Shown here: one piece after another, positions 1 to 8,806 of the stretch
Position numbering within the stretch: the stretch's first letter is position 1
Layout of the letters: every line of letters begins with the position of its first letter
From: Falsochrobactrum tianjinense
GTDB lineage: Bacteria > Pseudomonadota > Alphaproteobacteria > Rhizobiales > Rhizobiaceae
Direction: 5' to 3'
DNA length: 64,000 nucleotides
Assembly (NCBI RefSeq): GCF_019100495.1
Contig: NZ_JAHRVA010000002.1
Span: 387,960-451,959, forward strand
Notes under the pieces: model-generated
The model's database searches: none
Told to the model about the DNA's origin: nothing
The model's input: the letters and a program-made list of their open reading frames with translations, nothing else
Position numbers and translations under genes: made by a program

Positions 1-998
1 AGCCGCTGGAGCTGGATCTGCCGGAAAAGAAAATTCTGCTGACACCTGACGGCAAGGTGGACAAGGTTATCGTGCCTGAACGGCTGGATGCCCATAAGCT
101 CATTGAAGAATTCATGATTCAGGCCAATGTGTCCGCCGCCGAAACGCTTGAGGCGCGACGCCAACCATTGATTTTCCGCATTCACGATGCGCCAGCACTC
201 GCCAAGCAGGAAACCCTGCGCGAATTTTTGCGAACGCTCGATCTCAGCCTTGCCAAGGGAGCGGAGCTGCAACCGCGTCAGTTCAACCGCATTCTGGAAG
301 CCGTCGAAGGCACCGACCATCAGGAACTCGTCAATCAGGTCGTTCTGCGGACGCAGAGCCAGGCCGAGTACAATCCTGGCAATATCGGTCATTTCGGGCT
401 GCATCTGCGGCGCTATGCGCATTTCACGTCGCCCATCCGCCGCTATGCCGACCTGATCGTGCATCGCGCGCTCATCAAAGCGCTCAACCTTGGAAAAGAC
501 GGGCTGGCAACCGATGAGGAGGCACAGCTTGAAGAAATTTCCGCGCAGATTTCATCAACCGAGCGCCGCGCCATGCTTGCCGAGCGCGAAACCGTCGATC
601 GCCTGATCGCTCACTTCCTCGCCGCCCATGTCGGCAATGAATATGAAGGCCGTGTCACAGGCGTCACCAGAGCGGGGCTTTTCGTATCGCTTGCGACATA
701 TGGCGCAGATGGGCTTGTGCCTATTTCCACTTTAGGCAATGAATACTATCTATACGATGAAGCAAACCATGCAATCGTCGGAGAACGAAGCGGTGAAGGC
801 TTCCGCCTTGGCGATACGGTCACGGTAAGGCTTGTGGAAGCGTTGCCGGTCGCCGGATCGCTTCGTTTCGAGATGGTTTCAGAACCGCATTCGTTGCCCG
901 CATCGACACAATCCTTTCACAAGGCAAGGCGGGGAATGCGGGGTCACAAGGGTAAACCCGCGGGAGCGCCCCGCCATAAGAGAAGAGATCGCCGATGA
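1..998 (+). CDS. rnr: Ribonuclease R, C-terminal part (5' end outside window)
   Basis: This is the C-terminal third or so of RNase R, the processive 3'-to-5' exoribonuclease that degrades structured RNA. The reading frame is open from base 3, so the gene starts upstream of the window. The visible part holds the end of the RNB catalytic domain, including the HFTSPIRRYADL motif that is diagnostic of the RNase II/R family. It is followed by an S1 RNA-binding domain (YEGRVTGVTRAGLFVSL) and a short basic tail rich in Arg and Lys, as in other RNase R proteins. Its stop codon overlaps the ATG of the DUF983 gene (ATGA), which suggests translational coupling. Assignment as RNase R rather than RNase II rests on the S1 domain plus basic tail. 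Confidence 0.95.
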   Translation, partial: PLELDLPEKKILLTPDGKVDKVIVPERLDAHKLIEEFMIQANVSAAETLEARRQPLIFRIHDAPALAKQETLREFLRTLDLSLAKGAELQPRQFNRILEAVEGTDHQELVNQVVLRTQSQAEYNPGNIGHFGLHLRRYAHFTSPIRRYADLIVHRALIKALNLGKDGLATDEEAQLEEISAQISSTERRAMLAERETVDRLIAHFLAAHVGNEYEGRVTGVTRAGLFVSLATYGADGLVPISTLGNEYYLYDEANHAIVGERSGEGFRLGDTVTVRLVEALPVAGSLRFEMVSEPHSLPASTQSFHKARRGMRGHKGKPAGAPRHKRRDRR

Positions 999-1459
999 GC
1001 ACGCTGGAAGCCAATCCCGCAGAAAGCCATGTTCAGGTTTTCGGGGGCGAAAGCCCGAAGACCGCCCGCCCGACCCGTCCTCTTGGCCAGGCCATGCGGC
1101 GCGGTTTCAAGAGCCACTGTCCGCATTGCGGCGAAGGCAAGCTGTTCCGCGCCTTCGTCAAGCCGGTGGCGAACTGCTCGGTATGCAACGAAGATTATAC
1201 GCCGCAGCGCGCCGACGATCTTCCGGCCTATCTGACCATTGTTATCGTCGGCCATATCGTAATTGCTGCGTTCATGGTCATGGAAGCAAGCAGCAATTTG
1301 CCCTTGTGGGGGCATATGATGATCTGGGGTCCTCTGACCGTTCTTTTGTCCCTCCTATTGTTGCAGCCGATCAAGGGCGCAACCATCGGCCTGCAATGGG
1401 CGCTTTTCATGCATGGCTTTGGCGGCCATGATGAAGGTGATTACGGCGACGTCACATAA
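995..1459 (+). CDS. DUF983 family membrane protein
   Basis: A 154-residue protein of the DUF983 family, whose function is unknown. The N-terminal half carries two Cys pairs (CPHCGEGKLF and CSVCNEDY), a likely zinc ribbon, and the second half has two hydrophobic segments (about residues 79-96 and 106-124) that should span the inner membrane. It starts inside the stop codon of rnr (ATGA overlap), and the NUDIX gene follows 14 bp later, so the three are probably co-transcribed. The rnr-DUF983-NUDIX order is common in Rhizobiales, as far as is known from these families. Confidence 0.85.
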   Translation: MSTLEANPAESHVQVFGGESPKTARPTRPLGQAMRRGFKSHCPHCGEGKLFRAFVKPVANCSVCNEDYTPQRADDLPAYLTIVIVGHIVIAAFMVMEASSNLPLWGHMMIWGPLTVLLSLLLLQPIKGATIGLQWALFMHGFGGHDEGDYGDVT

Positions 1460-1473
1460 AACGGTGCCAGACC

Positions 1474-2208
1474 GTGGCGATCCATTCCCGTTCAGATATA
1501 GCGGCCCGGAAAACAACGCTGCGCCCGCGTGACGCGGCGTCACTACTGCTCGTTGACCGGTGCGGACCGAAAGCCCGTATCCTGATGGGCAAACGTCACC
1601 CACGCCTGATCTTCATGCCGGGAAAATTCGTCTTTCCAGGCGGGCGCACCGACCCCGTTGATGGCGATGTCGTCGCCGCAAGCGAACTCAACACCAATGA
1701 CTCCAAAAAACTTCTCTGCGGCATGGGCGCACGACCGTCAAAGCGCCGTGCGCGGGCGCTCGGCCTTTCCGCCATACGCGAAACTTTCGAAGAAACGGGG
1801 CTGCGCATCGCACGCCCATCATCAAACAACATAGTATTACCTGATAATGAGGATTGGTGTGCATTCCTTGCAGATGGCATGTTGCCTGCGCTTGGCGATC
1901 TGCGTTACTTCGCGCGGGCGGTCACACCACCCGGACATGTCCGTCGCTATGATACGCGCTTTTTTATCGTTTTTCGCGATAGCCTGCCGGGACTCGAAAG
2001 CCAGAAGCTTGTTCCAAGCGGAGAACTCGACGATTTGGACTGGGTGGCGATAGATGAAGTAGATCAACTGGATGTCCCCCGCATCACGCAAGCCATCCTT
2101 CAGGAAGCACAAATGCTGCTGACCGATACAGGACGGGACCTGCCTGCCACCCTGCCCGTGGCGCAATACAGCAAGCGGCATGGCCGTTATGTCCGCGAAG
2201 TGATTTGA
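1474..2208 (+). CDS. NUDIX hydrolase
   Basis: A 244-residue NUDIX-family pyrophosphohydrolase acting on nucleoside diphosphates linked to another moiety; the substrate cannot be told from sequence. The NUDIX box is seen as PGGR at about residues 55-58 and REtfEEtG at 102-109, where the Glu residues would bind the metal. The two halves are separated by an insertion of about 35 residues, longer than in the compact classic box. It starts at GTG 14 bp after the DUF983 stop and ends 4 bp before the MFS gene, so it belongs to the same transcript. Confidence 0.85.
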   Translation: MAIHSRSDIAARKTTLRPRDAASLLLVDRCGPKARILMGKRHPRLIFMPGKFVFPGGRTDPVDGDVVAASELNTNDSKKLLCGMGARPSKRRARALGLSAIRETFEETGLRIARPSSNNIVLPDNEDWCAFLADGMLPALGDLRYFARAVTPPGHVRRYDTRFFIVFRDSLPGLESQKLVPSGELDDLDWVAIDEVDQLDVPRITQAILQEAQMLLTDTGRDLPATLPVAQYSKRHGRYVREVI

Positions 2209-2212
2209 CCTC

Positions 2213-3424
2213 ATGAACAAAGAAATCAACCCTACCGAAATTGCTCCCTTTGATCCGAATGGCGGGCCAAAAGAGGGGCAATTGCACTGGCGCTCGCTCG
2301 CAGCCGCGATTGCCACAATCAGCGCCGTGGGCGTTGCCATCGGCCTGGGTATTCCGCTTTTAAGCGTGCTGCTTGAAAACCGTGGCCACTCCGCAAGCCT
2401 GATTGGCGCCAATACGGCAGCCGCCGGGTTGGCTTCGATCATAGCCGCACCGCTAGCAGCGCCCATAGCCGCGCGGCTGGGCGTTGCCCGCGCCATCGTA
2501 TTGATGCTGCTTATCGGAAGCGTCGCCTTTCTCGGCTTTCACTTCCTGCAATCGCTCTGGGCGTGGTTCGCTCTGCGAATCGTCCTGCATTTCGCGCTGA
2601 CTGCCCTCTTTGTCCTCTCTGAATACTGGATCAACGCATCCGCCCCGCCCGAAAGGCGCGGTCTGGTGCTCGGCATTTATTCCACCTCGCTTTCGCTGGG
2701 TTTCGCGTTGGGGCCGTGGTTGTTTTCGAGAATCGGCAGCGCTGGCGGACTGCCTTTCTTCGTTGGTTTCGGAATCATACTGGTCGCGATCATTCCAGTG
2801 CTGCTTGCATGGCGCGACAGTCCGGATTTCGAGGAAGGCGAGCATGTCCCCTTCCTACCCTTTATTTTCGCCGTTCCCACCGCGACAATGGCTGTATTCG
2901 TGTTCGGCGCGGTCGAAACAGGTGGCTTCGCCCTGTTTCCCGTCTTCGGCGCACGGATAGGCTATCCAGAGGCCGACGCAGCACTGCTGCTCACCATGAT
3001 CGGGCTGGGCAACGTGCTTATGCAGATCCCGCTAGGCATCATCAGCGACCGCATTTCAGACCGACGCAAGCTGCTGCTGTTTTGTGCCGTAACCGGCCTC
3101 ATCGGCATGCTTGTCCTGCCCTATCTGATGCAGAACTGGTATCTGATCGCCGGGGTTCTGTTTTTATGGGGCGGCGTCGTGGCCGGGCTTTATACGGTTG
3201 GCCTTGCGCATCTGGGCTCTGAACTCACGGGGCGCGAGCTGGCTTCGGCCAATGCGGCTTTCGTCTTCTGTTATGCCATCGGCATGCTGGCGGGCCCGCA
3301 ATTGGTCGGCGTGGGCATGGATGTCATGGGGCCGAAAGGCTTCCCACTCAGCCTAGGCGTATTTTTTGCCGTATATGCCGTTTTTGCAGCGATAAGATTG
3401 CTGCAAAAGAAGAAGCAGGGTTGA
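2213..3424 (+). CDS. MFS transporter
   Basis: A 403-residue major facilitator superfamily protein with about twelve hydrophobic segments. The first starts near residue 28, and there is a hydrophilic loop after the sixth (about residues 198-208). The cytoplasmic loop ISDRISDRRK (about 280-289) is the second-half counterpart of the MFS signature G-x-x-x-D-R-x-x-R-R. It resembles the YcaD/sugar-efflux type subgroup, but the substrate is unknown. It lies 4 bp after the NUDIX gene and ends the rnr transcript. Confidence 0.85.
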   Translation: MNKEINPTEIAPFDPNGGPKEGQLHWRSLAAAIATISAVGVAIGLGIPLLSVLLENRGHSASLIGANTAAAGLASIIAAPLAAPIAARLGVARAIVLMLLIGSVAFLGFHFLQSLWAWFALRIVLHFALTALFVLSEYWINASAPPERRGLVLGIYSTSLSLGFALGPWLFSRIGSAGGLPFFVGFGIILVAIIPVLLAWRDSPDFEEGEHVPFLPFIFAVPTATMAVFVFGAVETGGFALFPVFGARIGYPEADAALLLTMIGLGNVLMQIPLGIISDRISDRRKLLLFCAVTGLIGMLVLPYLMQNWYLIAGVLFLWGGVVAGLYTVGLAHLGSELTGRELASANAAFVFCYAIGMLAGPQLVGVGMDVMGPKGFPLSLGVFFAVYAVFAAIRLLQKKKQG

Positions 3425-3522
3425 CTTTTCGCCCTCAATCCGTAGTGTCGCGCCGAATTTCCGCTTCTGGCCGACATCCTGGACTCGCAGCGGTTTAATC
3501 ATGAAAGAGCAGGTATTTCGAT

Positions 3523-3690
3523 ATGGCCAAGGCTACGACGATCAAGATCAAGCTTTTGTCGACCGCTGACACCGGCTTCTTCTACGTTACGAAGAAGAAC
3601 AGCCGCACGATGACGGAAAAATTGACAAAAACCAAATATGACCCGGTTGCGCGCAAGCACGTCGAGTTCAAGGAAACGAAGATCAAGTAA
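3523..3690 (+). CDS. rpmG: 50S ribosomal protein L33
   Basis: A 55-residue protein beginning [14 protein letters not shown] and ending [11 protein letters not shown], which matches bacterial ribosomal protein L33 of the cysteine-free type: no CxxC pairs are present, so it does not bind zinc. It is preceded by AGAGCAGG about 9 bp upstream of the ATG and followed by a strong hairpin terminator. It stands alone between the MFS gene and the convergent pleD gene. The gene is short enough to be missed by a 60-residue cutoff. Confidence 0.96.
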   Translation: MAKATTIKIKLLSTADTGFFYVTKKNSRTMTEKLTKTKYDPVARKHVEFKETKIK

Positions 3691-3726
3691 TTCGTTTCCC
3701 TTGCCGGTCATGCTGGCGAGAATCAA

Positions 3727-3760
3727 AAAACGCCGTCTCTTTTTTGAGGCGGCGTTCTTG
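3727..3760 (+). terminator. Rho-independent terminator of rpmG, possibly bidirectional
   Basis: Arms AACGCCGTCTC (3729-3739) and GAGGCGGCGTT (3746-3756) pair with one G-U wobble, around a T-rich loop and with a CTTGTT tail on the plus strand. A run of A before the stem gives a U tract on the minus strand, so it can also end the divK-pleD transcript. Confidence 0.8.
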
Positions 3761-3767
3761 TTAAAAA

Positions 3768-5153
3768 TCATGCTGCTGACAGGACTATCCGGTTACGGCC
3801 GCTTTTCTTGGCTTCGTAAAGGGCCGCATCGGTTCGGGCAAAAAGCGCCTCCGTGCTATCGCCCATTAGCCGCAAAGCGGCAATGCCGACACTGATCGTC
3901 ATATTGACCGCCTGCTTGCCAGCGGAGATCGAAAAAGGTTTCTCCGCCACCGCCTCACGAATGCGTTCGGCAACCGCGGCAGCAGCCTTGATATCGGTGT
4001 CAGGCAGAACGAGCGCGAATTCCTCCCCGCCATAGCGGCACATGACATCCATATTTCGGATATTCTTGCGCAGCCGCGTCGAGAATTCTCGCAAGACGTC
4101 GTCGCCCGCATCGTGGCCATACTGGTCATTGATGCACTTGAAATGATCGAAATCGATCATGACGACCGATAACGGTCTTTCGCGCCCTGTGGCGCGCGAA
4201 AACAACACCGGCATATGCGTATCGAGATAACGGCGGTTATGCAGCCCTGTCAGGCTGTCCGTCACTGCCATGGTGATGGTTCGGTGCAGGCTCTGCCGCA
4301 GGAGATCGTTATAACATTTGCGTTTGATCTGGGTGCGCAGCCGCGCGAACAATTCGAGCTTTTCGAGCGGGCGCATCACATAATCATTCACGCCCAGTTC
4401 GAGGGCGCGCACTACCAGCGCGCCTTCGTCCTCATCGACGATCAAGAGGATCGGAATAAGCCGCGTGCGCTCGATCGTACGCATTTGCGAGCATAACCGC
4501 AGCGGATCGTAGTCGGTGAAAGCAGCGGATATGACAATGCTGTCATAATCGGTTTCGAGGGCTCTTATAAGCGCCGTACTCGCGTCATAGGCCACATCGA
4601 CGAAGTAATCCTCGCCAAGCAGCATGCGCAGCCGTGCAGCCGCCAGTTCGTCCTCATCCACCACGAGGATACGGGCCGCATCGTCGCCGCCGCCAAAACG
4701 GCCCGAGAGCTTCGCAGTGAGAAGCGCCTCCACCTGCGTATCTGCCACGGTGCCGGTGCGCTGGAAAAGTTCGTCGGAAACCATCTTGAGCCGCGCGATG
4801 CTCTTTACGCGTGACAGGAGTTGGAGATCGTTGACGGGTTTGGACATGAAATCGTCAGCACCCGCTTCAAGCCCCCTGATCCGGTCCTCCGGACTGTGAA
4901 GCGATGTGAGCATGACGACCGGAATATTGCTTGTGCGCGGATCATCCTTCAAGCGGCGGCAGACCTCGAAACCATCAATCCCCGGCATCAATATATCGAG
5001 AATCACGATATCAATCTGGCCGCCAAGGCAGATTTCTATCGCTTCAGTTCCATTATATGCAGCCACAACCTCATAATATTCTTGCAGAAGTAACGCTTCG
5101 AGCAGCTTTATATTGGAATCCACATCATCGACGACGAGAATTCTTGCTGTCAT
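3768..5153 (-). CDS. pleD: Response regulator / diguanylate cyclase PleD
   Basis: A 461-residue protein with two receiver domains and a GGDEF domain, the architecture of Caulobacter PleD, which makes cyclic di-GMP at the cell pole during the cell cycle. The first receiver has the phospho-acceptor Asp53 (ILDILMPGIDG). The second (about residues 155-280) lacks the Asp at that position (VISAAFTDYDP), as expected for the adaptor receiver used in dimerisation. The catalytic motif is GGEEF at 375-379. An RNMD at 366-369, five residues before it, fits the RxxD inhibitory site for product feedback. It lies 36 bp downstream of divK on the same strand, so the two form an operon. Confidence 0.95.
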   Translation of the reverse strand: MTARILVVDDVDSNIKLLEALLLQEYYEVVAAYNGTEAIEICLGGQIDIVILDILMPGIDGFEVCRRLKDDPRTSNIPVVMLTSLHSPEDRIRGLEAGADDFMSKPVNDLQLLSRVKSIARLKMVSDELFQRTGTVADTQVEALLTAKLSGRFGGGDDAARILVVDEDELAAARLRMLLGEDYFVDVAYDASTALIRALETDYDSIVISAAFTDYDPLRLCSQMRTIERTRLIPILLIVDEDEGALVVRALELGVNDYVMRPLEKLELFARLRTQIKRKCYNDLLRQSLHRTITMAVTDSLTGLHNRRYLDTHMPVLFSRATGRERPLSVVMIDFDHFKCINDQYGHDAGDDVLREFSTRLRKNIRNMDVMCRYGGEEFALVLPDTDIKAAAAVAERIREAVAEKPFSISAGKQAVNMTISVGIAALRLMGDSTEALFARTDAALYEAKKSGRNRIVLSAA

Positions 5154-5189
5154 GATCTTCTGCCCCCCATTCTGCCTGAAGCCTCTATA

Positions 5190-5561
5190 TCAGGCGTCCC
5201 CCAGATAGGATTTTATCGTTTCGATAAATCGTGGCACGGAAATCGGCTTGGATATATAGGCCTCGCAGCCGCCCTGCCTGATGCGCTCTTCATCACCCTT
5301 CATGGCAAAGGCCGTGACGGCGATAACCGGAATATGTCGCAATTCCTCATCGTCTTTAAGCCATTTCGTCACTTCCAGTCCCGAAACCTCGGGAAGCTGG
5401 ATATCCATCAGAATAAGATCGGGACGATGCTCGCGGGCAAGATCCAGCGCTTCAAGTCCGCTGCGCGTCCTGATCGTTTCGTATCCGCTGGCTTCGATAA
5501 GATCGCGAAACAACTTCATATTGAGTTCGTTATCCTCGACGATCATCACTCTTTTGGTCAT
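5190..5561 (-). CDS. divK: Single-domain response regulator DivK
   Basis: A 123-residue stand-alone receiver with the acidic pair at 9-11 (VEDN), phospho-acceptor Asp53 ([13 protein letters not shown]), Thr83 (VTAFAMKG) and Lys105 (ISKPI). With no output domain, it acts by binding partners such as the PleC/DivJ/PdhS histidine kinases and DivL. In Brucella it is known to localise to the old pole with PdhS. It is the first gene of the divK-pleD operon. Confidence 0.95.
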   Translation of the reverse strand: MTKRVMIVEDNELNMKLFRDLIEASGYETIRTRSGLEALDLAREHRPDLILMDIQLPEVSGLEVTKWLKDDEELRHIPVIAVTAFAMKGDEERIRQGGCEAYISKPISVPRFIETIKSYLGDA

Positions 5562-5718
5562 CGAATATTCCCTGGCCTGTTCTTCCCGCTGCCCTGCAAT
5601 TTACAATATCTCATGCAGTTTAAGCGCATTTGATTGACGAAAGGCAAATATTCCGTTGTCGTAAGCGACACACGCCACTACACACGAATTATATCCAGGC
5701 ATAAACGGAGAAAAACAC

Positions 5719-6006
5719 ATGAAGCTGCCCATGAACCAGGCCGATGCGGAAAACCTCGCCGTCGCTGGATTGGCATGGCTTGCACAGGACAAGGATTTAC
5801 TACCACGTTTTCTTGCCCTGACGGGCATTGAGGTATCCTCGATCCGCTCGGCAGCGAGCGAACCCGGTTTTCTGGCAGGTGTACTACAATTCTATCTCGG
5901 TCATGAGCCGACTCTTCTGCGCTTTTGCGAGGAGACCGGCAACGATCCGGCAACGATCGAACAAGCGGCCGCCCTTTTGCCGGGCGGCGCAAATTATCAT
6001 CTTTAG
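5719..6006 (+). CDS. DUF3572 family protein
   Basis: A 95-residue protein that fits the Rhizobiales DUF3572 family, of unknown function. It is rich in Leu and Ala, probably helical, soluble and without a signal peptide. It is preceded by CGGAGAAAAACAC upstream of the ATG, a fair ribosome binding site. It is transcribed divergently from divK, with a 157-bp gap that must hold both promoters. It is followed directly by a repeat element. Confidence 0.8.
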   Translation: MKLPMNQADAENLAVAGLAWLAQDKDLLPRFLALTGIEVSSIRSAASEPGFLAGVLQFYLGHEPTLLRFCEETGNDPATIEQAAALLPGGANYHL

Positions 6007-6009
6007 CTG

Positions 6010-6114
6010 AGAGTATTTCCAGCAAAAGTGTGAAACGATTTTGCGCCTGGATAATGCGTTAAAGCAAAGACTTAGAGTGGACCCGATGATTCCGTTTAAA
6101 CAGGGTCCGCTCTA
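6010..6114 (+). repeat. Intergenic repeat, Bru-RS-like (copy 1)
   Basis: An element of about 105 bp that begins GAGTATTTCCAGCAAAAGTG and ends in an inverted repeat, AGAGTGGACCC (6074-6084) with GGGTCCGCTCT (6103-6113). The same arrangement occurs inverted at 28451-28554. Size, palindromic end and intergenic place fit the Brucella Bru-RS family, an identity inferred and not checked. Confidence 0.7.
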
Positions 6115-6126
6115 AACAGGCGCTTG

Positions 6127-6153
6127 AAAAAAGCCCGGCGAGTAAGCCGGGCT
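6127..6153 (-). terminator. Rho-independent terminator of rnk
   Basis: On the minus strand AGCCCGGC pairs perfectly with GCCGGGCT around a TTACTC loop and is followed by a run of six T. It lies just past the stop codon of rnk. Confidence 0.92.
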
Positions 6154-6159
6154 ATGCGA

Positions 6160-6660
6160 TCAGGCGGCGCTTGGGCCGGGATCGTTGTCTTCGTCGCTGG
6201 CGGTATCAGGCCGCTTTGCTGCAAGTTCGACCACATTGGCGGCCGCTGCTTCTTCCGTCGAGGCTTCGGCCTTGGAAACGGTCAGCACATTCAGCTCATG
6301 CAACTTGCCGTCACGCGCCGTCCATGAAATGGACTGCCCCGGCGTGAGACCAATCAGTGCCGTTCCAATAGGTGTGAGAATAGAGATCTTGCCCTGAGCG
6401 ATATCCGCCTCGCCCGGATAGACCAGTGTAACACGGCGCTCGTGTCCGTCATTCGAGCGGTATTCCACCATCGATCCCATATGCACGACGTTTTCGGGTA
6501 GCCGCTTCGGCGGCACCACCTTGGCGCGGTCGAGTTCAAGCATCAATTCTTCGGCGATCTCCTCGAGTTTTTCGGAGACGTTCCCGGCCAACCCCATCAG
6601 GCGTTCATAATCAGTTTCACTGACTACAATGTTGGGCTTCTTACGATTCTTTCCGCTCAT
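6160..6660 (-). CDS. rnk: GreA/GreB-family protein Rnk (nucleoside diphosphate kinase regulator)
   Basis: A 166-residue protein with a short N-terminal helical region (about residues 12-50) and a GreA/GreB-type C-terminal domain (about 55-135, including VVHMGSMVEYR and LTPIGTALIGLTPGQSI). This is the Rnk arrangement, in which the coiled-coil is too short to reach the RNA polymerase active site like GreA does. The tail after residue 135 is acidic and Ala-rich and longer than in enteric Rnk. It ends at a perfect terminator and is divergent from dinB. Confidence 0.85.
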   Translation of the reverse strand: MSGKNRKKPNIVVSETDYERLMGLAGNVSEKLEEIAEELMLELDRAKVVPPKRLPENVVHMGSMVEYRSNDGHERRVTLVYPGEADIAQGKISILTPIGTALIGLTPGQSISWTARDGKLHELNVLTVSKAEASTEEAAAANVVELAAKRPDTASDEDNDPGPSAA

Positions 6661-7009
6661 GGCGATAGCTCACTGCTGTTTTAAAATTAAGAGCCTCCGC
6701 ACCGATTCCGGTCCGAAGCGCTTGATTGATTTTTGGGTGAAAGCGCTTTGTTAAACTTCCGCTTGAAAGCAAGCGACAACCTCTCCCCCGGAGTCCTCTG
6801 CGCTGGGCAGGACTCGAGGGATGCTATCCCGTGATCGGTTGGACCCGATGGAGTATGGAAGCGAAGCGGTCGTTCATGGTATTAGAGTTGGTGATATCCT
6901 GGCCAATGTCAAGTGCGCAGCCAGCAGTTCGTAACCGGACTGGTAACATTATCCGGGATTGGTGCTATAAACGATGTTCCTTTTATGTTCATAAGACAGC
7001 GCGCTCGAT
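6661..7009. other. Intergenic region between rnk and dinB
   Basis: A 349-bp divergent promoter region. It holds a 7-bp-stem hairpin GAGTCCT/AGGACTC at about 6794-6818 without a T run, a CTATAA -10-like box near 6965, and the SOS box at 6976-6990. No convincing open reading frame was seen here. Confidence 0.5.
6976..6990 (+). promoter_or_regulatory. SOS box (LexA operator) of dinB
   Basis: GTTCCTTTTATGTTC matches the alphaproteobacterial LexA site GTTC-N7-GTTC exactly. It ends 19 bp before the dinB ATG and just after a TATAAA-like -10 element, so bound LexA would block transcription. About two such matches are expected by chance in 64 kb, but the position ahead of a classic SOS gene makes this one likely. 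Confidence 0.85.
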
Positions 7010-8347
7010 ATGGCCTATGATTTTGCCGCAAACAATTTTCAGCGAGGCTTTTGCCGCGATTGTTTCGCGTTGCAGAAGACGGAGACGCAACGCCGTTGCC
7101 AGGCCTGCGGCAGTCCGCGCCTGGTTCGCCATGCGGAACTTTACGCCCTTTCACTTGCCCATGTGGATTGCGACGCCTTTTACGCTTCGGTCGAGAAGCG
7201 CGACAATCCCGAACTGCGCGACAAGCCGCTGATCATTGGCGGCGGCAAGCGCGGCGTGGTTTCCACCGCCTGCTATCTTGCGCGCATTCATGGCGTGCGT
7301 TCCGCCATGCCCATGTTCAAAGCGCTGAATGCCTGCCCGCAGGCCGTCGTCATCAAGCCGAATATGGAAAAATATGCTCGCGTGGGACGCGAAATACGTC
7401 AGTTGATGCATGAGCTTACACCTCTCGTCGAGCCTATCTCCATCGATGAGGCATTTATGGATCTGGGCGGGACCGAAAAGCTGCATCGCGCACCACCTGC
7501 AATCGTGATGGCCCGTTTTGCGCGTCGTGTCGAAGAAGAGATCGGCATCACCATCTCCATCGGCCTGTCCTATTGCAAGTATCTGGCCAAAATGGCCTCC
7601 GATCTCGAAAAGCCGCGCGGCTTTTCCATTATCGGCGAGACGGAAGCGCTGGGTTTTCTGCGCGACAAGCCAGTTGACATGATCTGGGGGGTCGGAAAAT
7701 CCTTCAATGCACGGCTGGAAAGCGACGGCATACGTACCATCGGCCAGCTTCAGACCATGGACGAAACCTCGCTGATGAAAGCCTATGGCACGATGGGCCA
7801 GCGGCTTTATCGTCTCGCACGCGGGCAGGACAGCCGCAAGGTCGAACCCGACCACGATATGAAAAGCGTTTCGGCCGAAACCACCTTCAATACCGATCTT
7901 TCGCGAGCCAGCGATCTGGTGCCGGTCCTTCGCGCCTTATCGGAAAAAGTCTCGCACAGACTCAAGGCTGGCAATATCGCCGGTCGAACCGTGGTGCTCA
8001 AACTCAAGACGAAAGATTTCAAGCTACGCACGCGCAACCGCCAGCTGCCTGATCCGACCCAGCTTGCCGACCGCATTTTCCGCACCGGCCTCCAGTTGCT
8101 GGAGAAGGAACTGGACGGAACCCAATTCCGCCTGCTGGGTATCGGCGTCGCCGAATTATCGTCCAATGATCGCGCCGACCCGCCCGATCTGGTGGACACA
8201 CATGCCACCAAGCGCGCAGTGGCCGAAAATGCAATCGACCAGCTGCGCAGCAAATTCGGCAGCAATGCGGTCGAAACAGGCTATACTTTCTCGAAGGGCA
8301 ATCTCACACAAACCCAGACGCCTTCGGACCGCGATCCGGATGCCTGA
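7010..8347 (+). CDS. dinB: DNA polymerase IV with N-terminal zinc-finger extension
   Basis: A 445-residue Y-family translesion polymerase. The metal-binding residues are seen in [12 protein letters not shown] (Asp53, with the family's DxDxFY pattern) and SIDEAFMDL (Asp146-Glu147). Little-finger sequence follows to about residue 400. Ahead of the polymerase is a 45-residue extension with two Cys pairs (CRDC at 15-18, CQAC at 30-33) that should form a zinc ribbon; enterobacterial DinB lacks it. The ATG at 7010 is chosen because the extension is in frame and Cys-paired, and it sits just behind a perfect SOS box. It is probably induced by DNA damage. Confidence 0.93.
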   Translation: MAYDFAANNFQRGFCRDCFALQKTETQRRCQACGSPRLVRHAELYALSLAHVDCDAFYASVEKRDNPELRDKPLIIGGGKRGVVSTACYLARIHGVRSAMPMFKALNACPQAVVIKPNMEKYARVGREIRQLMHELTPLVEPISIDEAFMDLGGTEKLHRAPPAIVMARFARRVEEEIGITISIGLSYCKYLAKMASDLEKPRGFSIIGETEALGFLRDKPVDMIWGVGKSFNARLESDGIRTIGQLQTMDETSLMKAYGTMGQRLYRLARGQDSRKVEPDHDMKSVSAETTFNTDLSRASDLVPVLRALSEKVSHRLKAGNIAGRTVVLKLKTKDFKLRTRNRQLPDPTQLADRIFRTGLQLLEKELDGTQFRLLGIGVAELSSNDRADPPDLVDTHATKRAVAENAIDQLRSKFGSNAVETGYTFSKGNLTQTQTPSDRDPDA

Positions 8348-8522
8348 GCCGGAACACAGATCATCGAATAGATAGAGGCGGTTTTTTGCGATGCATGGCA
8401 GCCATAGTAAACGATGGAGAAAAGCCTTTTGATTGCTCGTAACGGCTTGACGAAGCGTAACGGGATCAATATGGAACTGCCCAAGAGAGTTTGCCGATTG
8501 ATTTGGCGCATCTCCTACGGAT

Positions 8523-8596
8523 GGCCTCGTGGCGGAGTGGTTACGCAGAGGACTGCAAATCCTTGCACCCCGGTTCGATTCCGGGCGAGGCCTCCA
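8523..8596 (+). tRNA. tRNA-Cys (anticodon GCA)
   Basis: A 74-nt tRNA with CCA encoded. The acceptor arms GGCCTCG/CGAGGCC pair perfectly, the anticodon loop is CTGCAAA with anticodon GCA, and the T arm is CCGGTTCGATTCCGG. It marks the left edge of the accessory patch that follows. Confidence 0.97.
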
Positions 8597-8649
8597 ATCT
8601 TTTCCCACTCCACCGATAACGCATTGAATTAACAAATCTTATTTTTAAG

Positions 8650-8691
8650 GTGTGGCAACGTGTTCACCCGGTGTCCCGCCACACTTTTGTT
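8650..8691 (+). terminator. Probable terminator downstream of tRNA-Cys
   Basis: GTGTGGC (8650-8656) pairs with GCCACAC (8678-8684), followed by TTTTGTT. The loop is long (21 nt) with some internal pairing, so it is of moderate strength. Confidence 0.6.
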
Positions 8692-8776
8692 GGTGTGGCA
8701 ATTCGTTCTGCCTTTCACCCCATTATCTACTTCAATCCACAAATTCCGATTCCTTATTGACTCTTCTTTCGAACGA

Positions 8777-8791
8777 GAACATTTTAGGAAC
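8777..8791 (+). promoter_or_regulatory. Second SOS-box match upstream of the remnant-GNAT-cho genes
   Basis: GAACATTTTAGGAAC fits GAAC-N7-GAAC exactly. A TTGACT (8757-8762) 17 bp before CATTTT (8780-8785) gives a possible promoter overlapped by the site. The nearest downstream genes on this strand are a broken gene, a GNAT gene and cho. Confidence 0.55.
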
Positions 8792-8806
8792 ATCTGACGG
8801 CAACAG

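Noticed and set aside
5600-5640. TTAAGCGCATTTGA as a CtrA site upstream of divK
   Set aside because: It differs from TTAA-N7-TTAA at the second half-site; too weak to call.
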